This document shows positions 10,675-21,387 of a DNA stretch of 35,277 nt, in pieces. Under the pieces are notes generated by a model. The model did no database searches. It was not told where the DNA came from and worked only from the letters and a program-made list of their open reading frames with translations. Made by a program: the position numbers and the translations under genes. The first letter of the stretch is position 1, and every line of letters begins with the position of its first letter. Origin of the DNA: Silene noctiflora (lineage: Eukaryota; Streptophyta; Magnoliopsida; Caryophyllales; Caryophyllaceae); contig VHZZ01000983.1 of assembly GCA_009801015.1 (NCBI GenBank), positions 43,932 through 79,208 of the forward strand, read 5' to 3'.

Positions 10675-11567
10675 TAACATATATGGACAGATGTGCTTGG
10701 AGTATTTGAGTGTTCGCATCCCATTGCTGTATCGGAGAAAGGGAATGAATGTACTCACATTGACCTAATTGACAAAGAGTATGTACTTGATAGTGTATTA
10801 ACAGCTTTACGAAATGTACATAATTTAAATTACTTATACTAATTACATTGTATGTGTAAATGCAGCAACAACAAGCTGCCATTTTATGTGTTTGGGGACT
10901 ATATATGTCAAACAAATCGTGAAGATCATTAATGACTATGCGGATGCAAATGAAAAGCCAATATTAGCAATAGAGTGTGTTGATCGAGCAGAATAGAAGG
11001 GTGATATACAAATTATAATACTTATCATCATAGAATAGCTTATAATATGCCAAACAGAATTGTTGTCTGATTGATTTTTAATTATTTCAGGTGAAGTTCG
11101 TATCACAAGCGCATTTGAGGCAACACGTATTCACGTGAACCCTAATATTCCACAAGTTACTGAATGCAAAGAACTTTCCAAAACAAGTGGGACAAACTCG
11201 GAAACCTCAATGACTACCAATGGAAATAGTGAGGTACCTACCATTCGCCCAAGACTAATATTCAAGACAATTTCTGAACTTAACAACATTGACAAGATGA
11301 GCAAATTTTTACACGAACTCATAAACGCAAGGTTTGTCAATGTTATTGTTTATGGACTATATATCAATAATAATAACTTATTCATTTGCAACCTGGAGCG
11401 TACAACACATTAGTTACGATTAATGAATTAGATGCGAACTTTAAGTGGTACTACTTTTCATGNAAATTCTGTCGTGGGAAAGCATCTTTAGATGAGGACA
11501 TGTTATGGAGATGCACCAAAGATTACTGCAAGGGTCATCGTGAACCAATGTCTGATGCAATTCCTAG

Positions 11568-12352
11568 GTGTTGTATCGTCTCAATCATATTGAACAACTA
11601 CGTGATCTATCTTATAGATATAAGAATACTAACCTCTTTACTATACCATAGGTTAAAAGAATGAAGAAAATGATGAGAATTATTCACAGGGCAATCAAAC
11701 CTGGCCATTCCAATGGGAGGTTAACAATGAGCGCCTAAGAATAAAAAGTTTTGGAAAAGACAAATGGCTGTTCCCCATGATAACACGAGAATGGATCTAA
11801 GAACCTCAAATAAAGGGAGAGGGTCAAGGTTCAAGAATAGATAACCTTTGAGGAAACGTCTTTTTTGCCTGCGGGCGGCATGATGAATATTTAGGGGAAA
11901 TTGATGCGCCAATAATATTAGGCCACCAGAGCTCAGAGGTCGGCGACCCTGATTAGGCCAAACGGACCTTAAACATTACATAACAGAGAACGATGAGAAA
12001 GACATGTCCAAAAGAATTGTCGCCTCCTCTTCACGGCCCAACTTTGTCATAAGTACGGAAGTAAGGTATAATTCACTATCTATAAATACCACACCAATAC
12101 GAGTTAAAAATTAGTAAGTCAAAACAATAGATACTCACAAATAACTACTTTTTCCCTATCTACAAACAAAAAAACAAAAAAAAAAACTACCTTGGATATT
12201 TGACAAACCGATCTAGAACCTCACTTCCTACATGTACGAACTTAAGCATCGGAGATGGTCCCTTTAAACAACCCCCAGGCCCTGTTTGTTACATGTGCAG
12301 CTTAACTGAAGTGATAACCCACGAGGAGGATCACGGAGGTGAAGGTCAGGCT
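11568..12352. other. Intergenic flank upstream of the viral copy
   Basis: No recognisable gene. A TATA-like string (TATAAATACC) is at 12081-12090 and could drive transcription into an open stretch ending at 12382. That stretch has no ATG start, but its last residues (KKTIIGDMK) match the end of the viral C-terminal ORF at 21358-21387 (KKTIMGDMK), so the virus-derived sequence may begin somewhat left of 12353. Confidence 0.35.
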
Positions 12353-12742
12353 AAAAAGACAATAATAGGAGACATGAAGTGATATAATGGGAGACATGAA
12401 ATGATATATAAATAGTAGTCTAACAAAGGAATGATGTAAAATATAAACTTTAAATTTATAGTGTATATTGTGTGATGTGAATGACATATGCTTGTAATAT
12501 CCTCCCTACCTTGTACTATACATAGAGGTGCTTGGTACTTGTCATAACCAAGCTAAGTCTAAGTGTAATTTTCTCTCTAAAACATCTCGCATAAACTCCT
12601 CTTGTAAAATATATCCTCTTCTTATAATATAAGCTTTCCCTTATTCATAATCTAGTCTTACAACTTTATAACAATACTCTTTAATATACATTGATCATGT
12701 AAAACCTCTTTTGTGGTTGTACTCATTATGTGTCCGTAATCT
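12353..12742 (+). repeat. Left terminal repeat of the viral copy (promoter and leader)
   Basis: It matches 21358-21815 over its whole length with scattered differences and without the 73-base duplication present in the right copy. It begins at aaaaagacaataat and includes the stop codon of the upstream reading frame. A TATA-like string (TATACATA, 12517-12524) is weaker than in the right copy. It ends exactly where the primer-binding site starts. Confidence 0.85.
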
Positions 12743-12754
12743 TGGTATCAGAGC
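12743..12754 (+). promoter_or_regulatory. Primer-binding site for initiator tRNA-Met
   Basis: TGGTATCAGAGC is the standard plant retroelement and caulimovirid site complementary to the 3' end of initiator tRNA-Met. Minus-strand DNA synthesis starts here. The right terminal repeat stops at the base equivalent to the one just before this site. Confidence 0.9.
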
Positions 12755-12806
12755 TAGGGTAGAATAAGCTTTGGCTCTTATCCTCCTAAGAAGTTTTAAG
12801 TAAATA

Positions 12807-13782
12807 ATGAGTAATCTCCTACAAGATGTTCAAAATGGAATGTATGCTTTATGGTTCCCACTTAGTGGATCTTCCACAACAGAAATTCTTATTAAACATA
12901 TGAAAGAAAAATATGAGAAAATAATACCATGAAATTCTATGTGTCTTGTACCTTGAGGTGAAAATTAATGAATAGACGAATCACCTCGCTTTTATGACCA
13001 TAAAAACCCAAGGATTATCTTATCATATCCTTGTACCTCTATATCTAAAAAATGGAGATAACTCATTATTCTTAAAAAATTTCAAAGGATGGATAAGAAA
13101 TAAAGTGGCTTTGTTATGGTTTTTGGTCCATTACTACAAAAAATGGAAAGCGCATCCAATATCCTATCACGCTCCTCCTCCTCATCCTCTACCTTCAGAA
13201 AATCAAATGCTAATAAAATAAATTATCTTTACGAAATTGAATACAAGAATGAAGATAGTAAGATACCTATCACCCAACTTCCTTTATTAAACCAATACAA
13301 GGCTTTCAAAAAACCAAGCTCATATTTTCCAAGAGTCATTTGACATGCATTTGGTCCAAACAAAAATGCAGTCAAAGAGCTCACATTAGCATCACAGTTA
13401 AAACAATATCTAGTTTCATCTACTGATGCAGAACAAATGATTTCACTTCGTCTCAATGAAGCCATGATTCATTAATGGCGAGTCAATTGGTACACACACC
13501 TCCATTATGGAGCAGTCATGCAGCTTTAACTCTTCATGGAATAAAAGTTCTTCCTGTGGTAGCAAGAGTAGCTTTGTTAGACATTGGATACAAAGAATAC
13601 AGACATGCTTGCATAGCTACCTTGCAGACAACCTTAAATGCTGATACTATTTTCGTCACCTTATTTCCAAACTTCAACATGGCTTTAGAAGATCCCAAAT
13701 CCTTCAAAATATCCAGATCCAGCTCCAAATCACTGGAGCACCATAAATTGGGAACACATATGCAACTACACTTCATTATCAA
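12807..13782 (+). pseudogene. Caulimovirid movement protein, broken
   Basis: The first reading frame opens at an ATG at 12807 and ends at a TGA at 12930-12932. Further movement-protein-like sequence continues in other frames. The most diagnostic part is 13475-13786, which contains ALLDIGYKEYRH and FPNFNMALEDP, matching the conserved core of 30K-type caulimovirid movement proteins that enlarge plasmodesmata for cell-to-cell spread. At least three frame changes occur between 12930 and 13783, so no complete protein can be made. The C-terminal part of the domain continues into the next open frame. Confidence 0.7.
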
Positions 13783-15060
13783 ATGACTTATAGGGTCCAA
13801 AGTCATGTTATGGATCTCAGTATCCTAAAAGATACAGATGATGCCTTACTCATTCAAATGAAGTCACAGCACAACCCTTCATGTATCCATACACCCAGAC
13901 AAATCCCAAAAAGTGAGTTGATCAAGCTACTTCCTGAGTCTTGGGTAACCAATAATGAAAAACAACATAAAAACACAACTCCAATACAATCAGTGGACTC
14001 AACAATAGACAGAGAAACAAATGGCATAGTGGAAATATCTTTCAATAAAGAACCATCTGAAAAACCTCGCTCATCCATTTTTTCCACAGAAATCAACCTT
14101 ATCACCCAACTAAGCATCCCAACAAAACCCCATGACGTTTATCTTGAAAATTTTACAATTGAGTCTTTCAATTCTCTTGGTGACCCAATATATGCATTTG
14201 CGGATAAGTTTGGGCACAAATTCTTCGACGTCTGTAACTATGAAGGGTGTTTGATGGCCAGCTCAGATGAAGATGATGTCCCAAAAAGAAGGAAATGGAA
14301 GAAGAAGTCTATGCAACAAGAGCTCAAAGAAAGCTATGAGGCAGGAGATCCCGAAGTTGGTCTCCTAGGAGAACCGTCTGGAAAATCTTTCGAATATTAT
14401 GTTAGATACCCAAAACAAAGATCACCTCCCTTCAACAAAGACACACCAAATTGTTATATGTTTGAACCATCTTCTTCAAGAGAAAGCGATTTTCCACCAA
14501 AAGAGTTTGAAAAGGAAAACTCTACACATTCTTGGAAAATCAAAAACCCAATCATAAAAAATCCAGATGATTCCACAAAACAGATTAGTGCTGAAGAAGC
14601 AACACTAATCTGGCAGTCAGAGAACGCCCAAATCCAAAATAATTTTCTGAAGAGCATAGATAAAAAGGTAACAGACATGGACCATGTCATCAAGGAGATC
14701 AACCAAAAAATTTCTTCACTGCATCATGAACTCCTAAAACTAGCAACTACAGTATCTATAACTTCACCAATCATATTAGAAAAGGAGTCTGAAATGAAAT
14801 CTCTAAAAACACAACTACACTTCTTACAAAATAAACCAAACTCACCATCTCACATGCCGTATGACTTATTCACTCCTTATCCAATATATACCACACCACC
14901 TTTGATGACAAATTCACAACCTATTCCTCCATTAACCCAAGATCCAAGTACTTTTGAAGCTTCTTCATTTTTACCAACAAGGATACTTGAAGAACGGCAT
15001 GTCACAAAAAAGAGACGATCTACAACTAAAGATGGAGGAAGAGCATCAACGGTAACTTAA
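13783..15060 (+). pseudogene. Viral polyprotein segment: end of movement protein, variable region and coiled coil
   Basis: The longest intact frame in the viral copy, 425 residues. Residues about 1-60 continue the movement-protein fold. The middle is acidic and lysine-rich (SSDEDDVPKRRKWKKKS) with no recognised domain. Residues about 285-345 are heptad-like (FLKSIDKKVTDMDHVIKEI) and predict a coiled coil, as found between movement and coat domains in several caulimovirids. The end is basic (TKKRRSTTKDGG). It is separated from the coat-protein frame by about 150 bases with a frame change. A host coiled-coil gene was considered and rejected because of the flanking viral domains. Confidence 0.65.
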
Positions 15061-15206
15061 TCCAATTCATGATGGAATACAATAATCCTATTTCTTCTTT
15101 ATTGAAAGAAATGGTGAAACCCAAAAAAGACAAAGAAATCTCTCAAAACCTCAAAAAATAAAGATCATCAAAAAAGCCCAATAATGAAACCATAATCTCC
15201 GAATTC

Positions 15207-15835
15207 ATGATGGTGATGTCGTCTGCTGTCGAGGAAGAAGTTGAAAGCGAAACAGAAAACCCATCAAATGGAGGAAAAGGACAACCCAGAGCCTACCCTT
15301 CACCAGAATGGCATCCCAAAGCCCACAGTGAACCTGGACATGGTTTTTCGTTCGATAATATTCCTCCTTCCAAATGGAGGGACAAAGTCTACGAAATACA
15401 TGCATGGTGCACAGAACAAATGTTACACCCAGAGAGCAGTCTTTCCTCAGTAATTGACAGGCTAGTTTCGAGGTTCTTTGGGAAACTATGATAATGGTGG
15501 ATCAGTTTTGGAACTTACAGGCAACTTCAAATGCAACAATCCCCAACTGTGGACGCCTTTATTGGGCATATCCATAATGAATTCTTAGGTGCGTAGGATC
15601 ATTACACCACACAAGCACGAGAAGAATTCCTCAGCATGAAGTGTTGCTCTTTTAAGCACAAAGACCATGAACGTCACTATGAGAGAATGTCAAAAGGATT
15701 GTATGCTCTTGGTGGCATGAATGTCGTCAATCTCAAGCAAGCCTACTTAAATTCCCTTCCGGAACCTCTAGGGAATGAAACATCTAGGCAGTTTTCCCTC
15801 AAAGAATATTTCTCTCAATAATGCTACCTTTGGAA
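15207..15835 (+). pseudogene. Caulimovirid coat protein, broken
   Basis: A single frame encodes coat-like sequence (WRDKVYEIHAWCTEQM; later HYERMSKGLYALGG and LNSLPEPLGNE) interrupted by in-frame stops at 15489 (TGA, followed at once by TAA), near 15592 (TAG) and at 15819 (TAA). The core fits the capsid region of petuvirus- or florendovirus-like viruses. The Cys/His zinc knuckle that normally follows is not seen; the sequence is cut at 15836 by an LTR-like insertion, so the motif is either in the gap or deleted. Confidence 0.65.
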
Positions 15836-17752
15836 TGTAACACTCCAATTATCCGGCCAAGATAATTGAAACATTACCATCTCGGTTTCCCGAGTTTGTG
15901 ATTTCGGAGATACAATAAGAAACCTTTATTATAAATATCGGTTTAGTAAATTACATAAATGTAAACAAATGAATAAATAAATACAAGTCATACTACAACG
16001 AATTTCTAAGAATATTATCTCATGACGACTCGACTCCAAGTCCAAAGCGCGGCCCAAAACCCGATCACGTCAACAAGCAAAACATGTACTCAACCTGCTC
16101 CTCATATGATCGGAAATATGATATGGATCGAAACAGATCACCCTGAAAGTAGATGACAAATTACACAACACACAACACGTCAGTTTCAATAAATAAAATG
16201 AGACACGACATATGAAATGTGATTATGAAATACGGTCATGAAATGCATGAGACTCATCTCCACAAACACCACACCAGTACCGGGACACACCCAGACGTAC
16301 CCACAACCCGGTGACGGCACCGCAGCCCGTAAAAAAAAAAGGTACTCCGAACACACTTGTGGTACCGAGCCCGAGAGCAACTCGGATCCTCTGTCAGACG
16401 ACGTGACTCAACCTCACGTGTCCCTCCATAACTCAAGACATTAATGTACACATCCCCCTCAGAGTGGGAAGGTCCGAGAGGCGACCCGAGCGTGAGACGG
16501 TCTCCCAACCGCCTCACGTCTCCAAAAGAACGAGTAACACCACCGTACACCGCCAATAATCTCCACATACAATAACACGATATACATGACCAACACAATA
16601 AATACAAGATACCACTCAATATTCAAATTACCGACTCATCATGATACACGATCCCAAATATGATATGATTATCAATTCCTCAATATTACCAATGACATGT
16701 CATAATAGTGCATTTCCCAATAACATATGAAATACGATAAACACGTCACAATGCAATATCAATTAATAACGACTCATATGATCAACCAAATACATATATT
16801 GAAACTTAGTAGGATTAACCTACCTTTTAGCATACTCCATAACCTAGTCCAAGACAAAAAGAATCCATCTCATAAAACTGTCTCACAAAACCGCTCCTAG
16901 ACAAGATAATAAAATACATAACCCGATTCACTCACACCCAAACTCCCTCTCAACCCACAACAACCACCACTTACACCACCCCCTGCCGCTGCCACCGTGG
17001 CCACCACCACCAGCCACGGTGGTGCACGGCCAACCTCCACACCACGGCAACAACAACATGACCCAATAACAACAACACCCAACACCCAACACGCAACAAC
17101 AACACCACCAACACGGCACCATCTTGGGCCACCACCTCTTGCCGCCACCACCCCCCATCGTCCCCACTAATAGCTGCTACCAGCCATCCTAGCAGCGACA
17201 ACAACCACCAGCAACGGCGGCCAAAAACGCAGTAACAACGACAACACAACCATCCCGACACCCCTCCTTTAGACCCATTTTTCTATCACCTACAGCCACC
17301 CATTCCACCACCCAACACCACTACTAAGATCCTCACTCAACCCTCAACAAAACCCACCCAAGTCTCCCCCAAGACAGCCACAAAAACCGTATAAAAAACT
17401 CGTCTTAAGACGGTTTCACAATTACCACTAAAACCTAGATCTACTCGGTCAAACCCCTTTTTGGGTGGTCAACGGTGGGTCTAAGGTGGTCAAAGACGGT
17501 CCCAAGCGGGTCAAGGTCGAGGTGGGTCAACGATATAAATTAAATAATATAAAAGCTAGTATAAGACGGTCTTACCTCAAGGCGGTGGGACAAAATCCTC
17601 TCTTCTTTTCTTCCTCTCCTTTCTCTCTCTTTTCTCTCTTATTTGTGGTGGAAAATGAAGTACTGAGGGGATAAGGATAAGGTAGTGGGGTATATATAAG
17701 GGTAGGAGTATATATACATACATACATATATACATACATATATATATATATA
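15836..17752 (-). mobile_element. LTR-like insertion within the viral copy (truncated by assembly gap)
   Basis: The sequence switches abruptly at 15836 to TGTAACACTCC, a common terminus of plant Ty3 LTRs read in reverse (GGAGTGTTACA). On the minus strand an AATAAA lies about 90 bases from that end, and a TATA-like string (TTATATATA) lies near 17687-17696 followed by a GA-rich leader. Both fit a long LTR oriented minus. The interior includes a CCA/ACC-rich tract (16955-17260) and repeated GGTCAA/GGTGGGTC units (17464-17533). No gag or pol is visible. The other edge is lost in the N run, so solo LTR versus full element cannot be decided. Confidence 0.6.
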
Positions 17753-18387
17753 NNNNNNNNNNNNNNNNNNNNNNNNNNNNNNNNNNNNNNNNNNNNNNNN
17801 NNNNNNNNNNNNNNNNNNNNNNNNNNNNNNNNNNNNNNNNNNNNNNNNNNNNNNNNNNNNNNNNNNNNNNNNNNNNNNNNNNNNNNNNNNNNNNNNNNNN
17901 NNNNNNNNNNNNNNNNNNNNNNNNNNNNNNNNNNNNNNNNNNNNNNNNNNNNNNNNNNNNNNNNNNNNNNNNNNNNNNNNNNNNNNNNNNNNNNNNNNNN
18001 NNNNNNNNNNNNNNNNNNNNNNNNNNNNNNNNNNNNNNNNNNNNNNNNNNNNNNNNNNNNNNNNNNNNNNNNNNNNNNNNNNNNNNNNNNNNNNNNNNNN
18101 NNNNNNNNNNNNNNNNNNNNNNNNNNNNNNNNNNNNNNNNNNNNNNNNNNNNNNNNNNNNNNNNNNNNNNNNNNNNNNNNNNNNNNNNNNNNNNNNNNNN
18201 NNNNNNNNNNNNNNNNNNNNNNNNNNNNNNNNNNNNNNNNNNNNNNNNNNNNNNNNNNNNNNNNNNNNNNNNNNNNNNNNNNNNNNNNNNNNNNNNNNNN
18301 NNNNNNNNNNNNNNNNNNNNNNNNNNNNNNNNNNNNNNNNNNNNNNNNNNNNNNNNNNNNNNNNNNNNNNNNNNNNNNNNNNNNNNN
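17711..18387. other. TA/TACA microsatellite and 635-base assembly gap
   Basis: A (TACA)n/(TA)n run at 17711-17752 leads directly into N bases at 17753-18387. The simple repeat probably caused the break. The true gap length is unknown. Confidence 0.9.
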
Positions 18388-18870
18388 ATTGAAGATATTG
18401 ATGATGCAGATATTGAGTCTGTCTTTTCTCTTGATGATGAACCAACGGATGACTCTATTCTTGCAATGGTAATAGAGCCCATCAGTGATTCATTAGGAGA
18501 TTCAGATGATGATTCCGACGGAGAAGAAAGTGCAGATGAGCAATTTATGTTGTTTGATGCATACACCATTGATGTTTGCAAAGCTGGAAAACAAGATGAA
18601 ATTTTAGCATCCTATTTGGCGCAACCATCTCCAGAGGCAAGGATTTACATCTTTCCAGAAAAATATGATAAATCGATTCCATTTGTTGCATATTTTGACG
18701 TTGGTGCCTCATACTCCATCATGAAGCCATATTTACTCCCAGCATCCCATTGGGAGCCATGTTCGGCAAGTTTCAGGACTCCAAATGGCCAAATATTTCG
18801 TATAACCCATAAAAGCAAGCCTATCTACATCCAACTATTCCCAGGTACATGATAAAATCCGGAGTGTTTG
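18388..18870 (+). pseudogene. Viral aspartic protease region
   Basis: The frame is open from the gap edge to a TGA at 18850-18852. An acidic stretch (SDSLGDSDDDSDGEESADE-like) precedes the protease core. The catalytic motif reads YFDVGAS, so the Asp is kept, but the usual Thr or Ser after it is Val, which would be expected to impair the pepsin-type active site that processes the polyprotein. A frame change follows directly. Confidence 0.65.
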
Positions 18871-19810
18871 GATCTAATCTCCCCAGGAAAGATTTCATAC
18901 TGGGATTTGATGTACTTCAGTCTCAAAAGAATGTCTTGGCATCCAAAAGGTCTTAAATATAAAAATCATTTGTTACCTTGGACAAAAGTTTCACATCTTT
19001 ATTCTCTGAAAATTCTTAGTCCCATAAAAGAAAAAATAGTCAACACCTCATGTGCTGACTCACATTCCGAGTTTCTCAAAAAATTCAACTGAACCTTATG
19101 GCAAAATCCGGAATTCTTCATAACTTTGTCTTTCAAGAAAAATGAAGATATAAATCCCATGAAAGCCAGTCATATGGGAATGAATCCAGATCATTATACT
19201 CTGGCTCTTAAAGAAGTACAACAGCTTCAGAAAGAGGGACTTATTGAGGCCACAAATTCACCTTGGGCTTGTGAGGGATAAACAAAAGAGCAGAACAAGT
19301 TCGCGGAAAATTGAGGTTAGTAATCAACTACCAACCACTCAACCATTTCCTTGTTGATGATAAGTTCCCATTACCAAAATAAAGGAGTGTTGTTCACCAA
19401 ACTACCTCAATCCCAAATCTTCTCAAAATTTGATCTTAAGACTGAGTTTTGGCAATTAGGCATTAAACCAGAAGAAAGACCAAAGACAGTTTTTTGCATA
19501 CCAGACCACCATTACCAGTGGAAAGTCATGCCTTTTGGTCTGAAGACAGCTCCGTCCTTATTCCAAAAAGCAATGATAAGGATTTTTGAGCCCATACTTG
19601 CAAATTCTTTGGTCTACATTGATGATATTCTGTTGTTTCTCCCGAAATTGTCTCTTATACTCTACTATTAGAGAAATTCCATGAGATTGTCCAACAATAT
19701 GGAATAATGCTCTCTGAAAAGAAAATGGTTGTTGGGGAAACACAAATAGATTTCTTGGGAATGCACATTTCTAAAGGGCAGTATCATCTTCAACCTCACA
19801 TTACTACCTA
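18871..19810 (+). pseudogene. Caulimovirid reverse transcriptase, broken
   Basis: Conserved pieces appear in order in at least two frames: NPEFFITL and SHMGMNPDHY (19100-19200), LVINYQPLNHFL (about 19316-19351), FSKFDLKTEFWQLGI (19426-19470), PFGLKTAPSLFQKAM, and the catalytic YIDD box (about 19615-19627). Downstream FLGMHISKGQYHL closes the domain. In-frame stops and shifts near 19090, 19280, 19350 and 19670 prevent expression of a whole enzyme. Viral RT copies the pregenomic RNA into DNA. Confidence 0.85.
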
Positions 19811-19959
19811 GCAAGAAGCATTTCCAAATGAAAAACTCTCATACAAGCAATGCAGGAATTCCTCGGCATTGTCAATTACATGGCAGATTTTATTCATGGT
19901 CTAGCCAAGTATAGGTCCACACTTTCAGCACAGTTAAAGAAAGATGCCCTCCATGGAGT

Positions 19960-20410
19960 CATAAATGTACAGAAGCAGTCAAAGAGTTAAAACAAATTGC
20001 AAAATCATTACCATCATTAAGAATCCCATCCAAAGGTAAGAGTATCCTACAGACAGATGCAAGTGATTGTTATTGTGGAGCAGTCCTATTAGAAGAAAGA
20101 TAATAAAGGAGAAAGGCACATATGTGGATATAAGAGTGGAGCTTTCAAAGAAAGTGAAAAACACTACCACTCCACCTACAACTTGTAGTAAAAAGAGGAA
20201 TTGAGAAATTTGGGTTACACCTAGTTGGACAACATTTTCTCATAGAAATGCACATGTCATCCTTTCCGAAAATGATACAATTCCAGATAAAACTCTTCCC
20301 CAAGCACAACTACTCAGGTGGGCAAGCTGGTTCTCACAATGGAAATTTGATGTTAAGCATATAAAAGGAAAAGACAATTTTATCCCTGATTTCTTTCAAG
20401 AACTCAACGA
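19960..20410 (+). pseudogene. Viral RNase H domain, broken
   Basis: The motif LQTDASDCYCGAVLL (about 20045-20091) carries the catalytic Asp. It is followed in another frame by GYKSGAFKESEKHYHS and by HIKGKDNFIPDFF near 20356-20397, the usual end of caulimovirid RNase H. Frame changes lie near 20101, 20190 and 20270. This domain removes the RNA template during reverse transcription. Confidence 0.75.
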
Positions 20411-20429
20411 GAAATCTCGTCAATATTTC

Positions 20430-21387
20430 CGGTATATACATGATCAATCCAGCAGAACCAACAGATGGGTCAGTTAGATATTTGATAAGTCATGTGAGAC
20501 AAGTCTTACAAGAAAAAATCATTAGAAATGTTCTAAGCACCAGAGGGATTAAGATACTTCACAAGTTCCTCATGCTGTATATACACAGGTATGGTCTTGA
20601 TCAAGGTCCACTTCTTGGGCTGCCTTATCACCCAGAATAACCTTTCCTCACCACCATCAACATGAATCCAAATCACTATAAAAAGTTTCCACCAACAGCT
20701 TATCTGTTGTTATGGTATCTTGCTGAATCATATACCATTGGAGTCCTGATAGAAAAAAGTCCAGTGTTGTAATATATAATGGCAAAATGTCTCATGAGCC
20801 GGAGAAAACTGCATTACAAAATCCTGTACAAATGGTTGACGTTGTTCCACGATGCAACATGGTGGCAGACAAACATTCGAAGACAAGAAGGCCACACTAT
20901 ATTTTTTATATTCAAAATTCTTACTGATCAAGTACAGGAAAAAGATAGCGTCCGTATTCATAGAAGATTTGAGGCCCAGATAAAGATACAATGATTCAGC
21001 TTTTCAAAAAATTCAATTCAAAGAAAGGACACAAACCTAGCAGCTTTAAATGGAATAAAAGAATCTGTTGTAAATGAAAATCTGTTTTGTCTTCTTACAG
21101 CAAATTGGCACAATTTGGACACGTACCCCCAAGATTTCATCAAAGAAGTCCGGGAAAATCTTTTGAGCTTTCATGACCAGTACTCTTGGCCAAAAAGTGA
21201 TTGTGACGATCCAATCTACAGAGTTGAAGGTATGCCCTACAGAATAAAGAAATATATTCCAGGACTGAAGATATATCTAGATGAGGTGGTTTCGGACAGT
21301 GATGAAAGCAATAATGATGAACCCGTTGAAACATCCTCCTCTTTTGGAGACGGAACGAAAAAGACAATAATGGGAGACATGAAGTGA
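20430..21387 (+). pseudogene. C-terminal viral ORF of unknown function, broken
   Basis: After RNase H there are three short open stretches in the same frame class (20440-20640, 20779-20994, 21115-21387). The last, 90 residues, has an acidic tail and ends KKTIMGDMK. Its stop codon lies at the start of the right terminal repeat. Some caulimovirids have an extra ORF here; I recognise no domain and assign no function. Confidence 0.5.

Larger units (their letters stand above)
8728..11567 (+). pseudogene. Replication protein A 70 kDa subunit-like (RPA1-like) pseudogene
   Basis: RPA1 proteins bind single-stranded DNA through OB folds and a zinc-ribbon C-terminal domain. Exons I can place: 8728-8883, 9767-10034, 10691-10778, 10866-11000, 11091-11331, and about 11399-11567 (left edge unresolved). 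Introns have GT/AG ends. Signature parts are GVTIHASI and IPKYGFQFSSFADI (exon 2), DVLGVFE (exon 3), IHVNPNIPQV (exon 5), and a zinc-ribbon-like segment in exon 6 (KFCRGKA, then RCTKDYC); an N at 11463 falls in the codon before KFC where the first Cys of a CxxC is expected. Lesions: an in-frame TAG at 8815-8817 where a Trp is usual, a 4-base TA-type insertion near 10899-10906 that shifts frame in exon 4, and a TAG at 10994-10996. The end of exon 6 lacks a clear continuation. A solo LTR fills intron 2. Such genes are often multi-copy in plants and are sometimes carried by Helitrons; no helicase was seen here. Confidence 0.8.

Noticed and set aside
12743..12754. Possible tRNA gene fragment
   Set aside because: Only the 12-base complement of the initiator tRNA-Met 3' end is present; there is no cloverleaf, so it is a primer-binding site.
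13783..15060. Possible host coiled-coil protein gene
   Set aside because: Flanking movement-protein and coat-protein sequence and the terminal repeats place it inside the viral copy.
16254..17261. Several minus-strand open frames rich in Val, Gly, Cys and Trp
   Set aside because: They result from a CCA/ACC-rich compositional tract in an LTR-like region, with no recognisable domain.
17577..18581. Long minus-strand open frame across the N run
   Set aside because: It is open only because N bases hide stops; the flanks are LTR sequence and the antisense of viral protease.
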